Shown here: in pieces, positions 1-7,055 of the stretch
Layout: every line of letters begins with the position of its first letter
Position numbering within the stretch: position 1 is the stretch's first letter
Assembly (NCBI GenBank): GCA_937944075.1
Contig: CALDZZ010000172.1
Span: forward strand, 1-13,894
Direction of reading: 5' to 3'
Length of the DNA stretch: 13,894 nt
DNA from: an uncultured Rhizobiaceae group bacterium
GTDB taxonomy: Bacteria > Pseudomonadota > Alphaproteobacteria > Rhizobiales > Rhizobiaceae
Translations under genes and position numbers: made by a program
The notes under the pieces: model-generated
The model's database searches: none
Told to the model about the DNA's origin: nothing
The model's input: the letters and a program-made list of their open reading frames with translations, nothing else

Positions 1-1727
1 GGCTTGTCCAGTGCTTCTGCGGCAATCGCCAATCCGTGCATGTTGGACATCTTGCCCTGATCAGATGCCATGCCAGTTGTGGTGTAGCGCTTTACATGCT
101 CGATTGAGTGAAAGCCCTCTCGCACGGCAAGGCGAATATCCTTCGCGGTTACATCGTTTTGAAAATCGATGAATGCTTTTGTGAAATCCTCAGGCCCTGC
201 ACCTTTTGAGGAGCCTATTTTAAAACCACCCATGCGGGGGCCATTTTCCACAAGCGCGGAAGAACCGTCCTCAACCTCAACAGCTTCACTTCCTGCTCTT
301 GCAGCTTCTTCCATGGCTTCAGAAAGATCATGCGTTCCATTACACGAACCAACGCAGATGCAATCTTCGGTGTAAATATCCGGCAGGAATGTACCCGTCT
401 GTTCATCAAACCGGACACGGCCTCTGGACTGCGAGAATAGATGGATGGAAGGCGTCCAGCCACCACTCATCAAAAGACAATCAACAGCAATGGATTCCTT
501 GTTCTCGCCATTGACAGGCTGTACGACGATTTCCTTGACCCGCAGGCGACCCTTGGTCTCAATGACCGCAAAGTTTCTGAGCACGCGAATGCCAAGTGCT
601 TCTGCCTCATCAAGCAATGCCTGATTAATGTCTTCGCGCATGTCGATAATTGCAGGTATTTCGATGCCCGCATTCTTCAAATCAAATGCTGCGGAATAGG
701 CACTGTCACAAGCGGTATAAACCGCAACATTGCGCCCCACGGCAACGCCATATCGATTGAGATACGTCTGTGCGGCAGATGCCATCATGATGCCTGGACG
801 ATCGTTATCGGGGAAAACGATGTGGCGCTCAATTGCTCCCGTCGCCAAAATGACCTTGTCAGCACGAACCTGCCAACACCGCTCACGCGGCAAGTCCGGT
901 TCCGGCTTCGCCATATGCTCTGTTACAAGCTCGCTCAGGGTCACCATGTTGTGGTTGTAATATCCAAAGGCAGTCGTGCGCGGCAGAAGTATCACATTAT
1001 CCATTTTGGCCAGTCGCGACTTGGCATCATCAGCCCATTCCTGAGCTGACATGCCGTCAATTCTGGAATGAACATCCGACAAAAGCGCACCGCCCAGTTC
1101 TTCCTGTTCGTCACAAAGGATAACACGCTCACCGGATTGAGCCGCAACAAGTGCAGCCTGCAGACCTGCGGCACCACCGCCAACAATTAAGACTTCGCAA
1201 TGTGCAAAGCGGTTCGCATAATGATCGGGATCTTCCTCTGTTGGTGATTCACCAAGACCAGCCGCTTTACGAATGAAAGGCTCATAAACCTTGTCCCAGG
1301 CTTTTTGCGGCCACATGAAGGTCTTGTAATAAAAGCCTGCGGAGAAAAACCTGCCCATGCCGTCATTCACCGCACCTACATCAAAGGCCAGCGAAGGATA
1401 GCGGTTTTGGCTTTTTGCAATCATGCCATCAAAGACGGGTTGAACCGTCGCACGAATGTTTGGTTGACGGCGCGCACTGTCACGCGAAATATCCATCAAC
1501 GCGTTGGGTTCTTCAGAACCCGCACCAAGAATACCACGTGGACGGTGATATTTGAACGAACGACCCGTCAGATGAATGCCGTTTGCAAGCAGTGCTGAGG
1601 CAAGCGTATCGCCTGCAAGCGCATTGTAGGTTTTGCCGTCAAATGAAAATGAAACTGTCTTGGCAGGCGACAAACGCCCCTTGCCGGCAATGCGATTTGC
1701 ACCTGTGTTTGGAGTTGATCCGCTCAT
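1..1727 (-). CDS. soxA: Sarcosine oxidase, alpha subunit (N-terminal 575 residues; gene runs off left edge)
   Basis: Large flavoenzyme subunit of cytoplasmic heterotetrameric sarcosine oxidase. The complex oxidises sarcosine to glycine and H2O2 and delivers the methyl carbon to tetrahydrofolate. The frame is open from the ATG at 1727 to the window edge, 575 codons with no stop; the family is about 1000 residues, so the folate-binding C-terminal half lies outside. Residues about 20-100 resemble the 2Fe-2S-ferredoxin-like domain (Fer2_4) of this subunit, with FKYHRPRG near 58-65. A dinucleotide-binding motif, VGGGAAG, follows with its first glycine at residue 183. The cut end reads TTTGMASDQGK, a typical SoxA stretch. 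The ATG overlaps the soxD stop by one base (TAATG), so translation is probably coupled. soxG would be expected further left. Long plus-strand frames inside are antisense shadows. Confidence 0.93.
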   Translation of the reverse strand, partial: MSGSTPNTGANRIAGKGRLSPAKTVSFSFDGKTYNALAGDTLASALLANGIHLTGRSFKYHRPRGILGAGSEEPNALMDISRDSARRQPNIRATVQPVFDGMIAKSQNRYPSLAFDVGAVNDGMGRFFSAGFYYKTFMWPQKAWDKVYEPFIRKAAGLGESPTEEDPDHYANRFAHCEVLIVGGGAAGLQAALVAAQSGERVILCDEQEELGGALLSDVHSRIDGMSAQEWADDAKSRLAKMDNVILLPRTTAFGYYNHNMVTLSELVTEHMAKPEPDLPRERCWQVRADKVILATGAIERHIVFPDNDRPGIMMASAAQTYLNRYGVAVGRNVAVYTACDSAYSAAFDLKNAGIEIPAIIDMREDINQALLDEAEALGIRVLRNFAVIETKGRLRVKEIVVQPVNGENKESIAVDCLLMSGGWTPSIHLFSQSRGRVRFDEQTGTFLPDIYTEDCICVGSCNGTHDLSEAMEEAARAGSEAVEVEDGSSALVENGPRMGGFKIGSSKGAGPEDFTKAFIDFQNDVTAKDIRLAVREGFHSIEHVKRYTTTGMASDQGKMSNMHGLAIAAEALDK

Positions 1728-2095
1728 TATTTTTCCCCCTCAACAGCATCCGCATAAATCGGCTCATTGGCAGGTGTGGACTTTGCAGGTGGCAATACCG
1801 CATCAATGTCTTCTTGAGAAAGCTCGGGCTTTTTTTCGCCAGCCTTGTAAGTCTTGATAAACTTGTCAGAAACCGAATGACGCACGGCATTAAAGAAACG
1901 CCCACAACCATGCAGGTGACGCCAGCGCTCAAACACAATGCCTTTGTGGTTGTCACGAATGAAGAAAAACTTCTCAAACTCTGCGTCAGATATGTCAGCC
2001 ATGTTTTCAGGACGTACGATATGCGCTTCACCTTCGCCATGAAATTCAGTTTCAGGCAGGTCAGTCTCGCAGTAAGGACAGTGAATTTTTAGCAT
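1727..2095 (-). CDS. soxD: Sarcosine oxidase, delta subunit
   Basis: Small zinc-binding subunit (122 residues) of heterotetrameric sarcosine oxidase; it has a structural role in the complex. The N-terminus carries CPYC (Cys6 and Cys9), and WRHLHGCGRFF at 58-68 supplies the second half of the probable zinc site (His60 or His62 with Cys64). The length and the conserved segment SDKF fit the family. The gene lies 11 bases after soxB. Its Shine-Dalgarno AAGGA (2103-2107) overlaps the soxB stop codon, and its own stop shares a base with the soxA start, so the three genes form one translationally coupled operon. The last 25 residues or so are acidic and look poorly conserved. Confidence 0.95.
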   Translation of the reverse strand: MLKIHCPYCETDLPETEFHGEGEAHIVRPENMADISDAEFEKFFFIRDNHKGIVFERWRHLHGCGRFFNAVRHSVSDKFIKTYKAGEKKPELSQEDIDAVLPPAKSTPANEPIYADAVEGEK

Positions 2096-2106
2096 GGTTA
2101 TATCCT

Positions 2107-3360
2107 TTAATGCGCCACGGCTGCAGCGGCTGCTTCATCGACCAGACGGCCGGTTCTGAAACGCTCTAAATGCAAGCCTTCGTTGATTTTGTGCGGTGCG
2201 TCTTTTGCAATTGTATGCGCAAAGACGTTGCCTGAGCCAGGCGTCGCCTTGAAGCCACCTGTTCCCCAACCACAGTTGACGTAAAGACCTTTAACAGGTG
2301 TCTTCGCAACGATTGGCGAACGGTCTGGTGTAACGTCTACAATACCACCCCACGAACGCAACATTTTCATGCGTCCGAAAATCGGGAACATTTCGCAGAT
2401 CGCTTCAAGCGTATGAGTAGCGATATGCAGCCCACCAGTTTGAGAGTATGACGTATATTGATCCGTACCCGCACCAATCACCAACTCGCCTTTGTCAGAC
2501 TGTGAAATATAAGCATGAACGGTGTTTGACATCACAACACACGGGAAAATGGGTTTAACAGGCTCGGAAACCAGCGCCTGTAGCGGATAGCTCTCAAGCG
2601 GCATTTGTACGCCAGCCATTTCCATGAGCACGGAAGTATGACCCGCAGCCACAACACCAACCTGCTTGGCACCGATGGTGCCACGCGTTGTCTCAACGCC
2701 TGTTACTGCGCCGGAAGCATCACGGTTGATGCCTTTAACTTCACATTGCTGAATGATGTGAACGCCCATTTCAGACGCTTTACGCGCATAGCCCCAGGCA
2801 ACCGCATCGTGACGGGCAACACCACCGCGCTTTTGCAAGGCAGCTCCCATAACAGGATATCTGGCAGATTTTGAAATGCTCAATGGCGGGCAAAACTCTT
2901 TTGCCTGCTCCGGCGTCAGCCACTGGTTATCAACGCCATTCAAGCGGTTTGCATGAACATGGCGCTGGAAAACCTGGCAGTCATGCACGTTATGCGCCAT
3001 CATCATGACACCACGTTGCGAAAACATGACATTATAATTGAGTTCCTGTGAGAGGTTCTCCCACAGGTTGATAGCATGATTATACATGCCGGCAGATTCA
3101 TCATAAAGATAATTGGAACGGATAATCGTCGTGTTGCGACCCGTATTACCACCACCAAGCCAGCCTTTTTCAAGCACAGCAACATTGGTAATGCCGTGTT
3201 CCTTTGCAAGATAATAGGCCGTTGCAAGCCCATGCCCACCTGCACCAACGATGATTACATCGTAGCTGGATTTCGGTTCAGGGTTTTCCCACTGTTTCTT
3301 CCAACCCTTGTTGGACAACATCGCTTCTTTTGCAACAGCAAAGGCAGAAAATCTGGCCAT
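2107..3360 (-). CDS. soxB: Sarcosine oxidase, beta subunit
   Basis: Catalytic flavin subunit (417 residues) of heterotetrameric sarcosine oxidase. It oxidises sarcosine at FAD and relays electrons to an FMN bound covalently to a beta-subunit histidine. An ADP-binding motif, IVGAGGHGLATAYY, spans 37-50, followed by the FAD ribose region EKGWLGGGNTGRN at 64-76. His184 in GGVARHDAVAWG is at about the position of the FMN-linking histidine known from characterised enzymes; this assignment is from memory of the family. The C-terminal signature GGIVDVTPDRSP and NCGWGTGGFKATPGSG close the DAO fold. The length is typical. The start at 3360 is preceded by CAGGA at a suitable distance. First gene of soxBDA; sarcosine and glycine-betaine catabolism is the expected context. 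Confidence 0.96.
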   Translation of the reverse strand: MARFSAFAVAKEAMLSNKGWKKQWENPEPKSSYDVIIVGAGGHGLATAYYLAKEHGITNVAVLEKGWLGGGNTGRNTTIIRSNYLYDESAGMYNHAINLWENLSQELNYNVMFSQRGVMMMAHNVHDCQVFQRHVHANRLNGVDNQWLTPEQAKEFCPPLSISKSARYPVMGAALQKRGGVARHDAVAWGYARKASEMGVHIIQQCEVKGINRDASGAVTGVETTRGTIGAKQVGVVAAGHTSVLMEMAGVQMPLESYPLQALVSEPVKPIFPCVVMSNTVHAYISQSDKGELVIGAGTDQYTSYSQTGGLHIATHTLEAICEMFPIFGRMKMLRSWGGIVDVTPDRSPIVAKTPVKGLYVNCGWGTGGFKATPGSGNVFAHTIAKDAPHKINEGLHLERFRTGRLVDEAAAAAVAH

Positions 3361-3391
3361 GAATTTTATCCTGATGAAGTTTTTCTGATGT

Positions 3392-3421
3392 CTATTACAC
3401 CAGCTTGTATAGTGTTTTCAA
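3392..3421 (-). promoter_or_regulatory. Candidate sigma-70 promoter for soxBDA
   Basis: Read on the minus strand: TTGAAA (3416-3421), 18 bases, then TAATAG (3392-3397). This predicts a start near 3385 and a leader of about 25 bases before soxB. A short perfect palindrome, TTGCGGCAA (3431-3439), lies just upstream of the -35 box and could be a regulator site. The match to consensus is moderate and no experimental support is possible here. Confidence 0.35.
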
Positions 3422-3495
3422 TAAATTCCCTTGCGGCAAAAAAGTTGCGACCCTCTGCGACGGGGTTCATGCCATTCACGACGCGTTTAAAGTAG

Positions 3496-3513
3496 CCCTG
3501 AAATGCCTCAGGG
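3496..3513. promoter_or_regulatory. Perfect dyad next to the rpmJ -35 box
   Basis: CCCTGA and TCAGGG are separated by six bases, an 18-base perfect inverted repeat that ends two bases before the TTGACA of the presumed rpmJ promoter. It has the size and symmetry of a dimeric regulator site. It could equally act on the divergent sox operon from about 110 bases upstream, or be chance. Confidence 0.3.
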
Positions 3514-3515
3514 AA

Positions 3516-3544
3516 TTGACATTTATTGATATTATTACTATTAC
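3516..3544 (+). promoter_or_regulatory. Sigma-70-type promoter for rpmJ
   Basis: TTGACA (3516-3521) matches consensus perfectly. It is followed after 17 bases by TATTAC (3539-3544), four of six matches. The predicted start is near 3551, giving rpmJ a leader of about 100 bases that begins with the hairpin at 3555-3580. Confidence 0.5.
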
Positions 3545-3554
3545 CCACGTCAAC

Positions 3555-3580
3555 ACGCGTCTGCTTAATTGCAGGCGCGT
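3555..3580 (+). other. GC-rich hairpin in the rpmJ leader
   Basis: ACGCGTCTGC pairs with GCAGGCGCGT around the six-base loop TTAATT: a 10-base-pair stem with one G-U pair. It is followed by TATTATTT rather than a clean U-run. It lies within a few bases of the predicted transcript start, so it could protect the 5' end, act as a weak attenuator, or serve as a protein target. A role as a sox-strand terminator is unlikely because no T-run follows on that strand. Confidence 0.45.
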
Positions 3581-3654
3581 TATTATTTGATTGGAAGAAC
3601 CCGCAAAAGAAGGTTCGTAACCCCGCCACAATGGCACAGATTTGGTATAGACTT

Positions 3655-3780
3655 ATGAAAATCAAAAATTCTCTCAAATCCCTAAAGGGTCGCCACCGCG
3701 CAAACCGCATGGTTCGCCGTCGTGGACGTGTTTACATCATCAACAAGGTAAACCCGCGTTTCAAGGCACGTCAGGGCTAA
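3655..3780 (+). CDS. rpmJ: 50S ribosomal protein L36, cysteine-free (zinc-independent) type
   Basis: 41-residue, highly basic ribosomal protein of the large subunit. It begins MKIKNSLKSLKGRH and ends RVYIINKVNPRFKARQG, the pattern of the 41-residue L36 found in alphaproteobacteria and in the YkgO paralogue of enterics. It has no cysteine, so the zinc ribbon of the 38-residue form is absent. The frame stays open upstream to 3526, but the family start is the ATG at 3655. No strong Shine-Dalgarno precedes it. The gene is monocistronic, with a good promoter about 110 bases upstream of its start codon and a strong terminator just after it. Confidence 0.95.
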   Translation: MKIKNSLKSLKGRHRANRMVRRRGRVYIINKVNPRFKARQG

Positions 3781-3807
3781 CAAACCTTTTGAAGATTAAA
3801 AATTCAG

Positions 3808-3846
3808 TGGCCGTTCTGATGCTTCAGGACGGCCATTTTCGTTTTT
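3808..3846 (+). terminator. Rho-independent terminator after rpmJ
   Basis: TGGCCGTTCTGA (3808-3819) and TCAGGACGGCCA (3824-3835) form a 12-base-pair stem with one G-U pair around the loop TGCT. It is followed by TTTTCGTTTTT. It lies 28 bases after the rpmJ stop and separates rpmJ from the next gene. Confidence 0.88.
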
Positions 3847-3896
3847 ATGATCCGAATCAAATCAGATCACTGTTTTGTAATTTTCCCAAGCGGGGT

Positions 3897-3924
3897 TTGA
3901 CCTTTCAAATTCAAGCGCTACACT
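3897..3924 (+). promoter_or_regulatory. Promoter immediately upstream of the TPR gene
   Basis: TTGACC (3897-3902), 16 bases, then TACACT (3919-3924). The predicted transcription start falls at 3931-3932, on the A of the ATG. No Shine-Dalgarno lies between, so the message may be leaderless. Confidence 0.45.
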
Positions 3925-3931
3925 TTTCCTT

Positions 3932-4558
3932 ATGAAACTGATTTACGCAATAGCAATTACTACCCTGTTTTTAAGCGGCTCTAATACAGCCCTGGCCCAA
4001 CAGGAAATCGTGCCGCCTCCGGACGAGGAGACCACGGAACCCATTCTTCCGCCAGAAAACAATACGGTTTTGGAAACTGAAGAAACCCTTGAGCGCCTGT
4101 TTGAGCAATTGAAAAAAGACCCCAAGGAAAGTTCTGCAAGTGCTACAGCGCGGATGATCTGGCGTGAGTGGTCTACTTCCGGCTCAAAAAGCATTGATCT
4201 ACTCATGTCATGGGCAGCCAGTGCCATGAAAAAACAGGAATTTGCCAAGGCAGAAGATTTGCTGGCTCAGGTTATTGTTCTAAAGCCAAAATACGCAGAA
4301 GGCTGGAACCGCAGGGCTACGCTTTATTTCAGCAAGCAGGATTACGGCCGCTCCCTTGCTGACATTGAACAAACATTATCGCTTGAACCAAGACATTTTG
4401 GTGCCTTGTCCGGTCTTGCAGTAATCATGCAAAGACTGGATCGCACTCAGGATGCTCTCAAGGCATGGTACCGTGTGCTGGAAATCTACCCTGCCAATCA
4501 ACAGGCACAATCTGCCGTGATTACTCTTGAAGAAGAACTTGCAGGCAGCAGGACCTGA
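3932..4558 (+). CDS. Secreted tetratricopeptide-repeat protein
   Basis: 208 residues, exported. A Sec signal peptide covers residues 1-22, with probable cleavage after TALA and before QQ. A proline- and acid-rich stretch (about 28-50) leads to a helical region, then three TPR-like repeats at about 87-120, 121-154 and 155-188. These end in the typical LKPKYAEGW, LEPRHFGAL and IYPANQQAQ turns. TPR arrays bind proteins or peptides; the partner is unknown. A small TPR protein beside this type of rpmJ is, as I recall, common in Rhizobiales. The start is fixed by the signal peptide, and the promoter suggests a leaderless message. The stop is 8 bases before the hydrolase gene, so the two are probably cotranscribed. 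Confidence 0.85.
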   Translation: MKLIYAIAITTLFLSGSNTALAQQEIVPPPDEETTEPILPPENNTVLETEETLERLFEQLKKDPKESSASATARMIWREWSTSGSKSIDLLMSWAASAMKKQEFAKAEDLLAQVIVLKPKYAEGWNRRATLYFSKQDYGRSLADIEQTLSLEPRHFGALSGLAVIMQRLDRTQDALKAWYRVLEIYPANQQAQSAVITLEEELAGSRT

Positions 4559-4566
4559 CAAAACCC

Positions 4567-5529
4567 ATGATGCTATTGCTGAAACTTCTTGCAGGACTGT
4601 TTCTTCTGTCCACAATAATCCTGTTTGTCACAAGCAGCATCCTCTCCTATCAAATCAGGAAAGAATTTCCACCTGTTGGGGAATTCAAAACCATCAATGG
4701 TGCAAAACTGCATTTCATGGATACTGGCGTCCCTGAAAGCGCAACATCAGACAGACCGGCCATCATTTTCATTCATGGTGCCGGAGGCAATCTGAATGAT
4801 CCGATGCCAATCTACCGTCCCTTGCTAAAGGATCGGTTCAGATTGGTCTTTCTGGATCGGCCTGGTCAGGGGTATTCTCAAAGTTTCAAGAATTCTTCGC
4901 ATGTACCAACACAAACCAGCTCGATTGCCCTGCTGATGGAAGAACTTGATATTGAAAAAGCGATCATTGTCGGCCACTCCTTTGGTGGCGCGCTTGCATC
5001 GGCTTTTGGGGTACTTTATCCGGAAAAAACTGCTGGTCTGGTGCTTTTGGCACCTGTAACCCACCCTTGGTATACAGGCGTTGACTGGCATTACAATCTG
5101 GGAAACACGCCCGTGCTCGGCTGGCTCTTTTCAAGGACACTCGCCCCTGTTGCCGGTCATTTCATTTACCCGGGCGCCATCAAGCGATTATTTCTGCCAA
5201 ATACAAAACCGGATGATTATGAACAATCCTCCGCGACACGCCTTGCGTTGCTGCCAGATAATTTTCATGCAAACGCAAAGGATATTGCTCGCGTGCATCG
5301 ACATGTTGAACAATTTCATCATCGCTACAGTGAAATCAGGGTACCAACGCACATTTATCACGGCGATGCGGATGATATCGTCAGCCTGAAAATCCATTCA
5401 GTAGACGGTTTGTCAAACGACATTGAAGGTTCAGTTTTATTCGTGCTGGAAGGCGTTGGACACAAGCCTGATTATATAGCCAGTGATCAGATTATACGTT
5501 CTATCGAGCAAATAGCTGACGGAAATTAG
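4567..5529 (+). CDS. Membrane-anchored alpha/beta hydrolase
   Basis: 320-residue serine hydrolase of the alpha/beta-hydrolase fold. An N-terminal hydrophobic segment (residues 3-28) without a clear cleavage site suggests a membrane anchor with the enzyme outside the cytoplasm. The oxyanion-region motif HGAGGN lies at 70-75. The nucleophile elbow GHSFGG gives Ser138. The acid is probably Asp269 in GDADDIV, and His299 in GVGHK completes the triad. A lid region spans about 165-245. The substrate cannot be told; esterase, lipase and epoxide-hydrolase relatives look alike. It follows the TPR gene by 8 bases. Its TAG stop overlaps the stop of the convergent creatininase-family gene, leaving no room for a terminator. 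A second ATG at 4570 is an equally good start. Confidence 0.88.
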   Translation: MMLLLKLLAGLFLLSTIILFVTSSILSYQIRKEFPPVGEFKTINGAKLHFMDTGVPESATSDRPAIIFIHGAGGNLNDPMPIYRPLLKDRFRLVFLDRPGQGYSQSFKNSSHVPTQTSSIALLMEELDIEKAIIVGHSFGGALASAFGVLYPEKTAGLVLLAPVTHPWYTGVDWHYNLGNTPVLGWLFSRTLAPVAGHFIYPGAIKRLFLPNTKPDDYEQSSATRLALLPDNFHANAKDIARVHRHVEQFHHRYSEIRVPTHIYHGDADDIVSLKIHSVDGLSNDIEGSVLFVLEGVGHKPDYIASDQIIRSIEQIADGN

Positions 5530-6317
5530 CCCAGAACGCTCGTATCAAAGCGATCCATTTCTTCAAGTAATTCAGTCAAACCGTTAACCGCCTGTGCAAT
5601 CAGCGCTTCACCTTTTGCAACCGTAGCACTGGAGGCATCACCATTCACACCGGCAGCATTTAAATCCTGAGCCTTCCAGCCAAAAGCATGCGGACCATAA
5701 GCACGCAGGTGCTTGTAATCATGCGTTAGTGTTTCCTGAAAACTGTCAAAATTTTCGGCAAGTTCCATCTTTACCTGTTCAGGTTGAAGAGCCAATACAA
5801 CCGAGGTTTCAATATCGCCCCCATGGATACCAAAGGCCTTTTCTTCATGGCTGACAACATCTCCGGCAACAATGAAACGGGTCCAGCTTGTCGCAACACA
5901 AAACATGTTGAAGCGTACTCTCAATTCAGTTGCAACAACCGTCATAAGCGGTGAGTTCCCGCCATGGGCATTTAGGATCATCAGTTTTGTGATGCCTTGA
6001 GAGACAAGCTTTTCCCCAACAACAACCCAGCGATCGACGGCCTCATCAAACGACAAAGTCTGACTGCCCTCAAAATCCATGTGCTCAATCGAATATCCCA
6101 CAGGCTCGGTTGGCAAAAAGGTGACAGAAAGTTTCTTGGGCAGATTCCCGGCTAGAGCGCAGGCGATGCCGCTGGCTATGATTGTATCGGTTTCAAATGG
6201 CAAATGCGGCCCATGTTGCTCATGCGCACCCAGAGGCAATACAGCAATCCAGTCAGAGGTATCCGCAGCACGAATATCTGCATCGCTCATCTGGGCATAA
6301 TCACGGTCAGGCTTCAC
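5526..6317 (-). CDS. Creatininase-family amidohydrolase
   Basis: 263-residue metal-dependent amidohydrolase of the creatininase/MftE/FAPy-deformylase family, cytoplasmic. Visible motifs are PLGAHEQHGPHLPFETD at 28-44, giving metal ligands Glu33, His35 and Asp44; LNAHGGN at 115-121, giving His118; and HGGDIETS with Glu170. The length fits the family. True creatininases have a glutamate two residues after the histidine of the second motif (HYEN, from memory); here that position is Gly120, so hydrolysis of creatinine itself is doubtful and the substrate is open. Its ATG overlaps the stop of the upstream GNAT gene (ATGA), indicating coupled translation. Its 3' end overlaps the convergent hydrolase gene by four bases. 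Confidence 0.88.
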   Translation of the reverse strand: MKPDRDYAQMSDADIRAADTSDWIAVLPLGAHEQHGPHLPFETDTIIASGIACALAGNLPKKLSVTFLPTEPVGYSIEHMDFEGSQTLSFDEAVDRWVVVGEKLVSQGITKLMILNAHGGNSPLMTVVATELRVRFNMFCVATSWTRFIVAGDVVSHEEKAFGIHGGDIETSVVLALQPEQVKMELAENFDSFQETLTHDYKHLRAYGPHAFGWKAQDLNAAGVNGDASSATVAKGEALIAQAVNGLTELLEEMDRFDTSVLG

Positions 6318-6991
6318 AAGCTTCTCCGGATATCTTCCAGCCGCCTTACCTGCTTGCCCGCATCATCAAAATTGTCTTCACCCAGCCAAAGGCGCATGGC
6401 TTCACCAGCTCTTACCCACTCATAGTCCAGCATGGAGAACCAGGCAGTATCGCGGTTTTCACCCTTCACAACAGCAGCCTGGCGGAACACGCCTTCAGCC
6501 TGCATGCCATAGCGCATGGCCGCATCCTTTGAGGGGATATTGCGGTTATTGCATTTCCATTCAAAACGTCGATAGCCAAGTTCATCAAACAGGTGCGAAG
6601 CAAACAGGTAAAAGGCTTCCGTGGTTGCAGGTGTTTGCTGAATTTCAGGTCCCCAATGAATATGGCCGATTTCTGCAACACCATGAGCCGGATGCATGCG
6701 CATCATGGTTTGACGCCCGGCCACTTTTCCGGTTTTTAAATCAATCACTGCAAAATACATCGGGTCTTCAGAGCGCTCAACCTGCTTGAGCCACTCCTGA
6801 AATTCTGCGCGGGTTTTTGGTGTACTTTCGTAAAGCCAGCGAAACCGCTTGTCAGAATCACCTGCTGTCGCTGCCTCAAACAATCCATCACCATGCTTGC
6901 GGATATCAAGGGGTTCAAGTCGTACAAACCGCCCTTCCATTACCTTTCGGTGAGGCTGTTCACAACCCTTCCAGTCTGACAAATCCCGCAT
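6314..6991 (-). CDS. GNAT-family acetyltransferase (RimJ/RimL-like)
   Basis: 225-residue N-acetyltransferase, cytoplasmic. The fold begins at GRFVRLEPLD (20-29), as in RimJ/RimL and related small-molecule acetyltransferases. MYFAVID (78-84) and the central strand AEIGHIHWG (106-114) follow. The acetyl-CoA-binding region IQQTPATTEA is a non-classical version of the usual Q/R-x-x-G-x-G/A loop. KCNNRNIPSKDAAMRYGM with EGVFRQ (146-171) is the C-terminal GNAT signature. The acceptor is unknown. A Met at residue 18 is an alternative start, but the first 17 residues (DLSDWKGCEQP) resemble the N-terminus of relatives, so the longer form is preferred. First gene of a two-gene operon with the creatininase-family gene. 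Confidence 0.87.
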   Translation of the reverse strand: MRDLSDWKGCEQPHRKVMEGRFVRLEPLDIRKHGDGLFEAATAGDSDKRFRWLYESTPKTRAEFQEWLKQVERSEDPMYFAVIDLKTGKVAGRQTMMRMHPAHGVAEIGHIHWGPEIQQTPATTEAFYLFASHLFDELGYRRFEWKCNNRNIPSKDAAMRYGMQAEGVFRQAAVVKGENRDTAWFSMLDYEWVRAGEAMRLWLGEDNFDDAGKQVRRLEDIRRSL

Positions 6992-7014
6992 GGCTTTTTG
7001 TTCCGCTTTTCCGC

Positions 7015-7020
7015 TATAAT
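7015..7020 (+). promoter_or_regulatory. Consensus -10 box upstream of the aminotransferase
   Basis: A perfect TATAAT with a predicted start near 7027 and a 28-base leader containing AGGT six bases before the ATG at 7055. No convincing -35 hexamer is present at 16-18 bases, so an activator or a different sigma factor may be involved. The window start of the minus-strand GNAT gene is only 24 bases away. Confidence 0.4.
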
Positions 7021-7026
7021 GAATTA

Positions 7027-7055
7027 AGAATAGTCAGCTTTTATAGGTCTTACAA
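7027..7055 (-). promoter_or_regulatory. Weak promoter candidate for the GNAT-creatininase operon
   Basis: On the minus strand TTGTAA (7050-7055), 17 bases, then TATTCT (7027-7032), each four of six consensus matches. It overlaps the leader and start codon of the divergent aminotransferase gene, so the two promoters would interfere. Confidence 0.25.

Noticed and set aside
441..1049. 202-codon plus-strand open frame
   Set aside because: Lies entirely antisense to soxA, shows no recognisable domain, and has composition like a shadow frame.
1583..2092. 169-codon plus-strand and 133-codon minus-strand open frames over soxD
   Set aside because: Both overlap soxD and the soxA start, which are firmly identified in another frame.
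3366..3710. 114-codon minus-strand open frame between soxB and rpmJ
   Set aside because: It overlaps rpmJ coding sequence, its promoter and the leader hairpin, and no protein family is recognisable.
1..6317. A creatinine-to-glycine pathway joining the creatininase-family gene and sox genes
   Set aside because: The creatininase-family protein lacks a key glutamate of true creatininase, no creatinase gene is present, and the genes are on separate operons with rpmJ, TPR and hydrolase genes between.
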